Positions 1 to 6,140 of a stretch of DNA of 17,810 nt are shown piece by piece. How positions within the stretch are numbered: the first letter of the stretch is position 1; each line of letters opens with the position of its first letter. Below the pieces are notes generated by a model. The model worked only from the letters and a program-made list of their open reading frames with translations, did no database searches and was not told the origin of the DNA. Origin of the DNA: an uncultured bacterium. GTDB taxonomy: Bacteria; Actinomycetota; Coriobacteriia; Coriobacteriales; Coriobacteriaceae. Position numbers and translations under genes: made by a program. The stretch covers positions 1-17,810 of the forward strand of contig CAJMOP010000033.1 of assembly GCA_905215115.1 (NCBI GenBank), in the 5' to 3' direction.

Positions 1-229
1 TCCCGGCCGCCCTGGCGCGGGCGAGCGCGAGGGCGCCTATGTTGCGCGACTGGTCGACGACCACGAGCGCATCGGGGAAGCGGCCGAACAGCGAGTCCAG
101 GTCGTCCTCCCTGTTCGCGACGGGGGTGCTCAACAGCACCTCGCCATCTCGAGTCGCGACGCATGCCCAGTGGGACGATTTCCCGACATCGAGCCCGATG
201 ACGGCTTCCGGCATTCTAATTGGTGCCAC
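1..229 (-). CDS. IS110-family transposase, N-terminal part (cut by window edge)
   Basis: The minus-strand reading begins MPEAVIGLDVGKSSHWACVA and continues DGEVLLSTPVANREDDLDSL, then DALVVVDQSRNIGALALARA. This is the N-terminal RuvC-like DEDD nuclease domain of IS110 transposases: the first catalytic Asp lies in 'GLDVGK' and the next acidic residue in 'VVVDQ'. The family is known to cut and join DNA using a structured RNA encoded in the element's own non-coding end. I chose the GTG at 229-227 because GGAGGA lies 7 nt upstream; the ATG at 214 is five codons further in and has no good ribosome site. About 76 codons are visible and the rest lies beyond the left edge, so intactness cannot be judged. 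The DNA is GC-rich, unlike the FRG gene to its right. Confidence 0.88.
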   Translation of the reverse strand, partial: MAPIRMPEAVIGLDVGKSSHWACVATRDGEVLLSTPVANREDDLDSLFGRFPDALVVVDQSRNIGALALARARAAG

Positions 230-240
230 GGTGGTATCCT

Positions 241-260
241 CCAATCGGTAGGCCGATCGG
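241..260 (-). promoter_or_regulatory. Stem-loop abutting the transposase ribosome-binding site
   Basis: On the minus-strand transcript CCGAUCGG and CCGAUUGG pair (eight pairs, one G-U) around CCUA. The 3' arm shares its last two G residues with the GGAGGA ribosome site used for the GTG start at 229. Folding would partly hide that site, so it could limit transposase translation. This is inference from sequence only. Confidence 0.4.
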
Positions 261-461
261 AACCCCTCCCCGCGACACCCACATTACCTGGCCGTGGCGC
301 TTGCGCCCGGCAGTTTCCTATCAGTCGTCCGGAGCGGCGAGCGCCCCCGGTGGCAACACCCCCCGGGCCCTCTACGGGGCAGGGGCAGACGGCCATCCGG
401 AGGCGCCCGATCGGCGGCCCCTCGGGGCTTGCCCGTATCGTAGGCAATGCGCCGAATGCTC

Positions 462-483
462 GCCATCGAAATTTATCGATGGC
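462..483. repeat. Perfect 8-bp stem-loop near the outer end of the IS110 flank
   Basis: GCCATCGA at 462-469 and TCGATGGC at 476-483 pair perfectly around a six-base loop (AATTTA). It lies just inside the GC-rich to AT-rich transition, where the outermost stem of a bridge RNA could sit. Confidence 0.6.
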
Positions 484-696
484 CTATTTCAGACTGTAAT
501 GGGGTGGGGAGAGACTCTCTGGAGGTATTGAGATCAACTTAAAATACGTGCCCATGGTGGCCTGGTACTCTTTATAGATACTAGATGGCGTCCGCCTGCA
601 GTTTTGCTGATCGGCGCCATAAAACAAATCTTTGATGGCATAGGAATGTGCAGGTGACGCAGCGTTCTAGCCGTCTGCTTCTTTAGCGAGGAATTT

Positions 697-1809
697 ATGA
701 AACGGTGGTCTGCTGAAAAAATAGCATCGCATCGAGCGGATGAACTGCATGTTGAAAATGATATCTGTTGTAACGGTCTATCTTGCCCTGTTATTTCTGT
801 CGATACGCTTGAAGCATTAATTCAGGCTGTCGGTTACCTTTCTTACATTTCTGATGGTCCTGTTTTATATAGAGGACAGTCGAGCTTGTACAACCCCTAT
901 GTTCCAAGACCTAGCTTATGCAGGAGTTCTGCTTCTTCTGACTCTCGTTTAAGGACAGTTGAGAACTATCTAAGTGTTTCGGGACGTTGGAATAACGAAG
1001 CCTTCGATATCTCTAAATTTAAGCCAATATTGTCTTCTGAAAAACCAATTACTAACCATTCGGCGATTGCAATTAAATTGGAATCCTATTGTGTGGAGCC
1101 TCTTTTGCAGCATTATGGAATCCAAACAAGATGGCTGGATTTAACAGACTCCCTTTGTCATGCCCTGTTCTTTTCTGTTGTTAAAGATGAGGCAATTAAT
1201 ATAGTTGATTTATCCAGCGGGGAGTCTTCCGTAGATGTTAATTTACTAAGTGAGCATGTTTTAAACCGCAGTGTCCGCCTTCTGCCAAAATGTGAAGAAA
1301 TAAATTATTGCTATCTATACGTTCTTTCTGTTGGCAAAGAAAATTATTCCTTTAGTTCTAAATTACCTAAAGGTATTAGAAGATGTGCCAATGGATGGAT
1401 TCTAGATGGAAGAAAGGCATTCCCCTCAACCTATTTAAGGCCGCATAGTCAGCACTCTTTCATGTTATTTGCGCCTTCGCTTGTTAACGAGGAAGCGATT
1501 GATTTATTCGATAGCGATTATGATTCTATCAATTGTGCTTTGTTCAGAATGAAAACAAATGATGTCTTAGATTGGATTGGGTCCGGAAGGCTTCTTTCTC
1601 CCATGGCCGTCTATCCCGTTTTAAAATCCGTCTCCGGTTACCTTGGCGATTCTGGCTTTTATCAATGGGTAATGAATATTGAGTCCCAATATTTTTGCTC
1701 GGGAACAATTAAAACCCTTGATTTTTCAAGAGGTAAAACATTCGATGATTTCATGAATTTAATTGGCGAAAACTTGATAAATTATGTTCCGGTAATGGGT
1801 CAAAGATGA
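697..1809 (+). CDS. FRG-domain protein
   Basis: This is a complete 370-residue protein. The FRG domain signature is visible: VLYRGQ at residues 56-61, HYGIQTRWLDLT at 139-150 and SLCHALFFSV at 152-161. The family typically reads 'YRGQ ... QHYG-TRLLDWT ... ALFFA'. I see no signal peptide or membrane segment, so it is probably cytoplasmic. The biochemical activity of FRG domains is not firmly established, but such genes recur in accessory and defence-type islands. The ATG start has GAGG five bases upstream. The gene is AT-rich and stands alone: GC-rich IS110 DNA on the left, IS debris on the right. The 160 bases before it (536-696) hold no gene and no convincing promoter. The frame is intact with no sign of decay, in contrast to its surroundings. 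Confidence 0.85.
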   Translation: MKRWSAEKIASHRADELHVENDICCNGLSCPVISVDTLEALIQAVGYLSYISDGPVLYRGQSSLYNPYVPRPSLCRSSASSDSRLRTVENYLSVSGRWNNEAFDISKFKPILSSEKPITNHSAIAIKLESYCVEPLLQHYGIQTRWLDLTDSLCHALFFSVVKDEAINIVDLSSGESSVDVNLLSEHVLNRSVRLLPKCEEINYCYLYVLSVGKENYSFSSKLPKGIRRCANGWILDGRKAFPSTYLRPHSQHSFMLFAPSLVNEEAIDLFDSDYDSINCALFRMKTNDVLDWIGSGRLLSPMAVYPVLKSVSGYLGDSGFYQWVMNIESQYFCSGTIKTLDFSRGKTFDDFMNLIGENLINYVPVMGQR

Positions 1810-1872
1810 ACGGTAGTTTGAGCTCGCTCAGATGGAAGCATATGTTTTGTGCTGGCTGTAGGTCAAGGGTCG

Positions 1873-1930
1873 ATTTCCGATCTCAGCCGAACATGTTGAG
1901 CGAATAGGTTGTTCCCGCAGTTAGCCGAAC
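1873..1930. repeat. Two short direct repeats resembling IS21-type terminal repeats
   Basis: AGCCGAAC occurs at 1885-1892 and again at 1923-1930, each preceded by a similar pyrimidine-rich stretch containing TTTCCG or TTCCCG. IS21-family ends carry internally repeated motifs of this kind, and an istB remnant lies 200 bases to the right. The match is short, so the assignment is tentative. Confidence 0.3.
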
Positions 1931-1949
1931 GTCACCGCGGCCCCTTCCG

Positions 1950-1973
1950 TGAACTGCACCCCAAAACTTTGAC
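1950..1973. mobile_element. Terminal end of an IS3-family element
   Basis: The stretch begins TGAACTGCACCCCAAAACTT, which resembles IS3-family terminal inverted repeats (TG at the tip, then a CCCC-AAAA block). It lies 15 bases beyond the stop codon of the IS3 orfB remnant at 1988-2098, the position expected for the element's right end. Confidence 0.6.
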
Positions 1974-1987
1974 GGCTTAAATAAGAA

Positions 1988-2098
1988 CTACGCCGCAAGG
2001 GACTGGCTCCAGAACTCCTCCGGGGTTAGTCCTTTCAGTTGAGCCCGCCTTCGCCTCGTGTTCCAATGGGCTACGTACGCGTCTGGATTGGCTACACT
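1988..2098 (-). pseudogene. IS3-family orfB transposase, C-terminal remnant
   Basis: The minus-strand translation contains DAYVAHWNTRRRRAQLKGLT followed by PEEFWSQSLAA and a stop. This is the characteristic C-terminus of IS3-family (IS2/IS150 type) integrase-like OrfB proteins ('YI-WYNTRR-Q-KLKGLTPVEYR'). Only about 35 codons remain; the catalytic DDE core is missing. To the left lies a matching IS3 end. To the right the sequence passes into an istB remnant on the opposite strand near 2100, so one element was inserted into or recombined with the other and both are truncated. Confidence 0.75.
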
Positions 2099-2104
2099 GA
2101 TGTG

Positions 2105-2413
2105 GACAGTTCCGGGAGACTCGACCGGGAGGTCGCGCTCATCGGCAAGGCCCGCCTGCTCGTCATCGACGAGTTCGGGTTTCTCCCGCTCGACGCGGAC
2201 GGGGTGAGACTGCTCTTCCAGGTCTTCGCCGACGCATACGAGAGGCAGTTGGTGGTATTCACCGCGAACCTGGAGTTCAGCAGATGTGGGTCGGTGTTCG
2301 GGGACGACCAGATGGCCGCCGCCCTGATCGACCGCATCGTCCACCACGGGAGGCTCGCCCAGTTCCGCGGTGAGTCCTACCGCGTCCGCCATGCCCTCAT
2401 GCAGGAGGGCTAG
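2105..2413 (+). pseudogene. istB: IS21-family helper ATPase IstB, C-terminal half
   Basis: The reading GRLDREVALIGKARLLVIDE continues FGFLPLDADGVRLLFQVFAD and ends RGESYRVRHALMQEG before a TAG. This is the IstB/DnaC-like AAA+ fold: the Walker B acidic pair is in 'LLVIDEFG', followed by the 'N-EFS-W..VFGDDQMA-ALIDRIVHH' region and the C-terminal 'RGESYR'. Walker A and the N-terminal half are absent, cut at the IS3 remnant. IstB normally loads the IS21 transposase IstA onto target DNA; no istA is present here. A second copy of the last part of this gene lies at 7367-7484. Confidence 0.85.
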
Positions 2414-2476
2414 CCGCTCAAAAAGCGTGCGCTATTCCGATGCTCTTTTTGCTTAAATCCTCTTGACGAAACACAG
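2359..2476 (+). repeat. 118-bp direct repeat, copy 1 (istB tail and downstream DNA)
   Basis: This stretch is closely matched, without visible gaps, by 7367-7484. It covers the end of istB from CCAGTTCCGCGG through GAAACACAG. Here the codon after 'MQEG' is TAG; in the other copy it is TGG. Beyond the repeat the two loci are unrelated. Confidence 0.8.
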
Positions 2477-2620
2477 GTGTCGCCCAGGAACCCGCAGGCC
2501 TACCTCGACTGGTACGTCTGCCTCTTCAAGGTCAACCAGGTCCGGGACAGATGGGGCCCGACTGCAAGAGTGGTGCGCCATATCCTGACGGCCGACGCGA
2601 CTTACCGCGGCTTGGGGTAG
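2477..2620 (+). pseudogene. Unidentified transposase, C-terminal remnant (copy 1)
   Basis: In the same frame as the istB remnant, after its TAG, the reading is PRNPQAYLDWYVCLFKVNQV followed by RDRWGPTARVVRHILTADAT and YRGLG-stop. It resembles the C-terminal tail of a transposase ('LQ-YLDW' motifs occur in ISXO2/IS1595-like proteins), but I cannot assign the family. A diverged relative lies at 4475-4627. No start codon, catalytic residues or upstream domain are visible, so it is a relic. Confidence 0.45.
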
Positions 2621-2644
2621 GTACGGCATCACCCGTTATCTAAA
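2494..2644 (+). repeat. About 150-bp diverged direct repeat, copy 1
   Basis: It shares GCAGGCCTACCTCGACTGGT at its left edge and TATCTAAA at its right edge with 4477-4628. The distance between those marks is 143 bases here and 144 there, so the two are homologous throughout despite divergence. Its right edge abuts the 3' end of a minus-strand ATPase remnant. Confidence 0.65.
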
Positions 2645-2647
2645 CTG

Positions 2648-2975
2648 TTAGATTATGCAATAGTTTGAGCTGTGTTTGGCTTTATGGGCGAAAGACTCTG
2701 TACGGATAAAAGCATTGCCCTCGTTGATGAATACGATGCTGTTGTCGATCTCCTGTAGGTTTCTTTGCCAGTTTTTTCCTGCCAAAGTCTTGCTTGGGCC
2801 TTACAGCTCACGGTTACACCGCTTTGCGGTCCAAGATTTTCATGAGCAGCGGCCATACCCAGTAACATTGTTTTTCCTGTTGCGATGCTACCTTGGATAA
2901 TAGTGAGATTTCGACTGATGGTATGTTTGAACTGACACGATTGTTTTGAACGATTACGTTGAATGAACCACGCAT
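2648..2975 (-). pseudogene. P-loop ATPase of the DUF4869-linked type, frameshifted and 3'-truncated
   Basis: Three minus-strand frames must be joined to read one protein. The first is MRGSFNVIVQNNRVS, then FKHTISRNLTIIQGSIATGK continuing TMLLGMAAAHENLGPQSGVT, then EIDNSIVFINEGNAFIRTES continuing FAHKAKHSSNYCII-stop. Walker A is visible (GSIATGKT), and 'SIVFINEGN' is the Walker B region; intact relatives read 'IVFIDEGN', so the Asp is lost. The ATG overlaps the stop of the upstream gene as TAATG, which implies translational coupling. The protein ends where relatives continue 'NYYVIVTRE', and that break coincides with the edge of the transposase remnant at 2494-2644. The gene cannot be functional. 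Family recognition is from memory of clostridial and coriobacterial neighbours. Confidence 0.7.
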
Positions 2976-3420
2976 TAGGAGTTCTCCCTTAGGCATTTTC
3001 CTGCTATGGGAACAAGAGCGCACATCGTATGGACGACATCTCCCGTGTTCGCGATGGTCACTGTAAATTTGCCGTTGCCAAAATCCATCAGATTGTAAAG
3101 GTTGATCGTCAGGTCGTGGTGCGCTGCGATTCGCAGAATCCAATATGCGCAGTTGTCGCCACAGTTTGAGGCGTTATAGACGTTTTGAGGCATAAAGTAC
3201 ATGGGGAGCAGTGTTTTGGTGCCACTCGATAGCTTTTAGGCGGGATGATTCCCAAGATTTTAGTGTCTATGGCATGGGCCCGACGACAGTGCCCTTGTCG
3301 AAAGATTTAATGACACATTGGGCAAAGGAATCTTCAAACCGCTGGGGAGTATACGTTATAGAAATAGACCGATGTGTTGTAAATCACGTTATCCATGTCC
3401 CCATAATGAATCGTCAACAC
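2975..3420 (-). pseudogene. DUF4869 family protein, multiply frameshifted
   Basis: Frames must be joined. VLTIHYGDMDNVIYNTSVYF runs to SPAV and a stop. Another frame gives EDSFAQCVIKSFDKGTVVGP, then HAIDTKILGIIPPK. The third frame, open from about 3228, gives LSSGTKTLLPMYFMPQNVYN then ASNCGDNCAYWILRIAAHHD and TINLYNLMDFGNGKFTVTIANTG in two pieces. The pattern 'NASTCGDNCAKWIL ... LYHLMDFG' is characteristic of DUF4869. Start: GTG at 3420-3418 with AGGAG six bases upstream. At least two frame disruptions make it a pseudogene. It overlaps the P-loop ATPase by one base (TAATG), the arrangement expected for a conserved two-gene unit. Function of the family is unknown. Confidence 0.7.
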
Positions 3421-3429
3421 GTCGATCTC

Positions 3430-3933
3430 CTAGGTTGAATGCAGCGTTTTCCCGTGGTGCTGTTTATATCGTTTTGTTTTTTGGGTCGCTGAAACTAGCT
3501 TGTCTCGTTGCGCGGCAGCAATCGATAAAAACGGGGCGCATCGTTGTTCTCTCCTTGTAAGCACTTTGATGCTTGCTGCGTCGGCTATTTTGCGTCGGCC
3601 ATTCACTAGCCTTATCTTTATGAGCTCTCGAGTGCTTAAAGATCGAGTGAGCGAGCCGCACGTTGATGCAAGAGGTCCGATGAGCCCCTTATCCTCTTCG
3701 ACTTCAACACGGCGCATAAGCACGCCATTATCTGCGGCAATGGATTCGATTGCATTAAGAAGAACGGTTCTACCCACTTCTAGCAATCCATAGAACGTCA
3801 TGGGTTGGGTTTGATATCCTTCGGATAATGCCTTCAACTTGAGTTCTGCTGATAGCGGTATTTCGCCTCGTCCAGCCAAGTATTTGGGCATAGTTTCAAC
3901 TCTAGGGGTATATTGCTTTCGATAGTCGATCAT
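3430..3933 (-). pseudogene. AAA-type ATPase, N-terminal fragment with damaged Walker A
   Basis: The 167-residue reading starts MIDYRKQYTPRVETMPKYLA and includes GYQTQPMTFYGLLEVGRTVL then LNAIESIAADNGVL. Comparable ATPases of the archaeal/ORC-like type read 'TFYGLRGVGKTVLLNAIE', so the Walker A lysine has become Arg here and the preceding residues are altered. Similarity to the family persists to about residue 110 (GPLASTCGSLTRSLSTRE). After that the sequence loses protein character, which suggests a frameshift. Intact relatives are roughly 350-400 residues. No strong ribosome site precedes the ATG. It sits just upstream of the DUF4869 remnant on the same strand. Probably dead. Confidence 0.6.
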
Positions 3934-4474
3934 TTACTTCATCTGCTTAGGTATCGAGGCAATTTTTAGTTTGATAATATCGGTAACTCTTATGCGTGTC
4001 ACCAAATTGTGATACGGCTTAGTTGTCTGTCGCCTGTGAAATCGTCCCAATTATTATGTTTTCTCCTTGAGAGGAAGTGGGGGCACGCTCCTAAGAGCGC
4101 CGATTTACTTATTATTCGCGGCAAACGAAACCCATCACGCCTTTGGCGGAAATGCTGTCGACTCCACGCGATGGTACATTAGTTTGGAAATGAATATCCC
4201 CAAATTGACCACCTCCTCCCTCAAACAAAAATTAGTTAGCAAATAATTATTAGCATCTCCATATTCAAAGAGCGGGTCCAAGCTCGTTGGGTATATGAAC
4301 GCGTGCGCAATGTGCTAATCAGGGAGTGAGGACTCGGCAGCCACGCACATATGCACGACGTCGCCGACCCTGTGCCTGAAGCGCATGGGGATAGAAGCGC
4401 ATGGAGATGGAAAAGCTCTCTGCTCGTAGCTGAGACACTCCCCATGGTGCTTTACGAGAATGTTTCCCAAGTAA
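3934..4474. other. Intergenic stretch without a recognisable gene
   Basis: I see no protein-like reading frame on either strand. The left part (3934-4250) is AT-rich and could hold the old promoter of the minus-strand ATPase. From about 4320 the DNA becomes GC-richer and leads into the transposase remnant at 4475; it may be a further decayed part of that element. A small hairpin, CGCTC-CTAA-GAGCG, lies at 4086-4099. Confidence 0.5.
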
Positions 4475-4627
4475 CTGCAGGCCTACCTCGACTGGTACGT
4501 TCACCTTGTCCGGGTCAACAGGGTCCACGAGAGGTTGGACCCGACCACTAAAAGCGATGTACCATGCGCTGAGGTCCGTGAAAGCCTTTCGCAGCTTAGG
4601 GTGGATGGGGTACCATCTGCTATCTAA
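4475..4627 (+). pseudogene. Unidentified transposase, C-terminal remnant (copy 2)
   Basis: The reading LQAYLDWYVHLVRVNRVHER followed by LDPTT parallels the remnant at 2477-2620 (QAYLDWYVCLFKVNQVRDRW). After that a small indel shifts the frame relative to copy 1. An in-frame TAA precedes the LQAYLDW part, so this is a relic. Its right end overlaps the last codons of the minus-strand membrane protein gene. Confidence 0.45.
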
Positions 4628-4628
4628 A
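4477..4628 (+). repeat. About 150-bp diverged direct repeat, copy 2
   Basis: Counterpart of 2494-2644, with the same left and right edge sequences and nearly the same length. The right edge (TATCTAAA) supplies the stop codon of the minus-strand gene ending at 4624. Confidence 0.65.
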
Positions 4629-5145
4629 GCGTTGTAAAATAAAAATACAATAGTACCGCTGCCATTGTTCCAAATAAGACTCGAACTACAGGGTGGAATC
4701 TAAAGTACTTTACCGAGGGCAATATAATTTCAGAGACAAAAAATCCGATTAGCATTGCTTCAAGTGCGCTGAGCATATAAGTGAATGAATTGATCGAGGC
4801 ATAATTGACGGTTGCGTCGTTTTTAACTAATCCCGCAACTGTGTTTAGTATAGATACTAAAATTGCCAGTACACTAACGATAATACTGAAAACGTTTGCG
4901 GATTCTTTGTTAGATTTACTCTTATGTTCTTCGTCAAATTGTCGAAGAGCCATTCTGCCTTGCAATGTCAGGAAAACGTTTGAGTGCTCATGTCGAATAT
5001 AGCCAAGGGCCATTAAATCCTTCAGTGATTCAGTATGTTTTATCCTTTTCAATTCGCTGTCTGTTAAGGGGGCACCGTTTGATTTGAGGAATGAGTTCAT
5101 AATTTCATCGGCTCCAAAGGGGATTGTGGTGTTTTTATCTTTCAA
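4624..5145 (-). CDS. Membrane protein with N-terminal winged-helix-like region, function unknown
   Basis: This is a 173-residue protein I do not recognise. Residues 10-75 look helical and winged-helix-like (LTDSELKRIKHTESLKDLMA, then GYIRHEHSNVFLTLQGRMAL). A charged linker (HKSKSNKES) follows, then three hydrophobic segments at about 84-105, 121-145 and 153-171. A helix-turn-helix plus membrane anchor is plausible for a membrane-bound sensor or effector, but this is inference. The start is TTG at 5145-5143 with AGGAG ten bases upstream; ATG at codon 16 is an alternative. The last codons (ACA ACG CTT TAG) lie in the edge of the repeat at 4477-4628, so the native C-terminus may have been replaced. 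The frame is intact and AT-rich. A possible small gene lies 80 bases upstream. Confidence 0.65.
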   Translation of the reverse strand: MKDKNTTIPFGADEIMNSFLKSNGAPLTDSELKRIKHTESLKDLMALGYIRHEHSNVFLTLQGRMALRQFDEEHKSKSNKESANVFSIIVSVLAILVSILNTVAGLVKNDATVNYASINSFTYMLSALEAMLIGFFVSEIILPSVKYFRFHPVVRVLFGTMAAVLLYFYFTTL

Positions 5146-5225
5146 TTTTGATTCGCTCCTTGCATATTCAGCGCGCGCATTGCTACTACGTTACTTTTCT
5201 GACCTGATGACTGCATTTGCTCAAA

Positions 5226-5375
5226 TTAATGTGATCTTTCAAATGCTTTCATTCTCCGAGTGGTTGTAGGTGCCGCCAAGACTCTTTCGATAATTGATTG
5301 AGCCGGTCTCGCACTGTCAGATGCCCTAGCCCTTATTCTTGTCTTCAGTTCGTCGATCTCTTCCGACTTTGTCAT
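5226..5375 (-). CDS. Possible small protein (49 residues), function unknown
   Basis: ATG at 5375 is preceded by a full AGGAGG nine bases upstream. The product begins MTKSEEIDELKTRIRARASD and ends RRMKAFERSH; it is highly charged and probably helical. It lies 80 bases ahead of the membrane protein gene on the same strand, so they could be cotranscribed. Against it: the AGGAGG falls in GC-rich DNA that may be decayed transposase coding sequence, and I know no homologue. Confidence 0.35.
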   Translation of the reverse strand: MTKSEEIDELKTRIRARASDSARPAQSIIERVLAAPTTTRRMKAFERSH

Positions 5376-5815
5376 TTCCAGATACCTCCTCTTAATCCGA
5401 TCGTGCTCAACGGTGCGCACGAACCTTGCTGTGACGAGCATGGGGCCGAGTTTCCATCGATGAAGGTGCTGATGAATCTCACCCTTTGCCTGACCATGTA
5501 GTTTATCCGGTCGATGCCGTTGTTGGCTCGGGCGGGGAGTCCGTGTAGGCGAGTGTGCCTGAATCGGAATCCGTTCTGCGCGGTGAGCTCGCGCATGCTT
5601 GACCGCTTCCTCAAATGGTTCTCGTTGACCGGGCTGACAAGGCACACCGACAGTCATAGGTGCGACGCGTTCGAGGTGCAGTTTCGGACGGAACCCACAA
5701 GAATGTGCGAGATGACCTAGGGTACCTTGCAGTTGTACTGGGGTTGCTGGAAGGGGCGGCAATATCGTTGGATTAACTTTCTTTAACAGAGACTTTTTTA
5801 ATTGACGCGCACATA
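5376..5815 (-). other. GC-rich decayed segment, possibly an IS1249-like transposase relic
   Basis: The minus-strand frame crossing 5647-5372 contains ELTAQNGFRFRHTRL, then RANNGIDRINYMVRQ and STFIDG. This loosely resembles the C-terminal region of IS256/IS1249-like transposases ('GWRFTHRRLR ... LFTFID'). Another minus-strand frame is also open but its product (HLHRW, PTRTPRPSQQ) has no protein character. The segment is GC-rich between AT-rich neighbours, which fits an inserted and decayed element. The similarity is weak. Confidence 0.3.
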
Positions 5816-6138
5816 TTAATCTTTTCTGCATACTCGACTGCTTCTGCAGTCTCTGCGGCGCTCTGTCATTGGTAAAGTACCTGACAGAGAGGGGAATTCG
5901 ATGTCATAGTTGGCGTCTTCATCGGAGGATAAGATTGCTTGATAGCTATATGTTTTCATCTCCAGTAATCTCAGAATATTATAGATATTGTTTGCAGCTT
6001 TTATGATTTTCGGTACGTTCCAATCGGAATCATTTTTTGGTAGTTTATAGTCATGATTTCTGCTTCGTGTGTGTATTCAGTTTTTTGCACTGGATAAAAT
6101 CAACTGCATCTAATTTAGCTAGATTGGGAAGCGATATT
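5816..6138 (-). pseudogene. Decayed coding fragment of unknown family
   Basis: Two minus-strand frames join into a protein-like sequence: ISLPNLAKLDAVDFIQCKKL, then after a frame change DYKLPKNDSDWNVPKIIKAA continuing NNIYNILRLLEMKTYSYQAI and LSSDEDANYDIEFPSLSGTL. The composition (DSDW, helical NNIYNILRLLE, acidic DEDANYD) looks like real coding sequence rather than chance, and stops interrupt other frames. There is no clear start and the tail (MTERRRDCRSSR) looks foreign. I cannot name the family. It lies back-to-back with the DUF2971 gene starting at 6141. Confidence 0.45.
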
Positions 6139-6140
6139 GC

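Larger units (their letters stand above)
230..535 (-). mobile_element. Non-coding 5' flank of the IS110 element; candidate bridge-RNA region
   Basis: About 300 bases upstream of the transposase are strongly GC-rich and end abruptly near 535, where AT-rich DNA begins. The overlapping reading frames here have no protein-like character. The stretch contains several inverted repeats: 462-483, 417-428 (GCCCCTCGGGGC) and 241-260. IS110-group elements carry their bridge (seek) RNA in the non-coding end upstream of the transposase, so this is where it is expected. The exact element end is not visible, because IS110 elements usually lack clear terminal inverted repeats. Confidence 0.5.

Noticed and set aside
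130..531. Several overlapping 60-109-codon frames on both strands
   Set aside because: They fall in the GC-rich non-coding flank of the IS110 element and have no recognisable protein character or ribosome sites.
2477..2620. In-frame continuation of istB as a longer IstB-type protein with a CxxC segment
   Set aside because: A TAG separates the parts here, and the other istB tail diverges after GAAACACA, so the junction looks like two different elements rather than one long gene.
4236..4551. Short frames of 66-69 codons on both strands
   Set aside because: No protein-like sequence; the right part belongs to a decayed transposase read in another frame.
5226..5831. 201-codon minus-strand open frame
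   Set aside because: Most of its product has poor protein character (runs of His, Arg, Pro and Gln) and crosses a GC-rich decayed segment and an AT-rich edge. Only the last 49 codons have a ribosome site, so I kept only those as a tentative gene.
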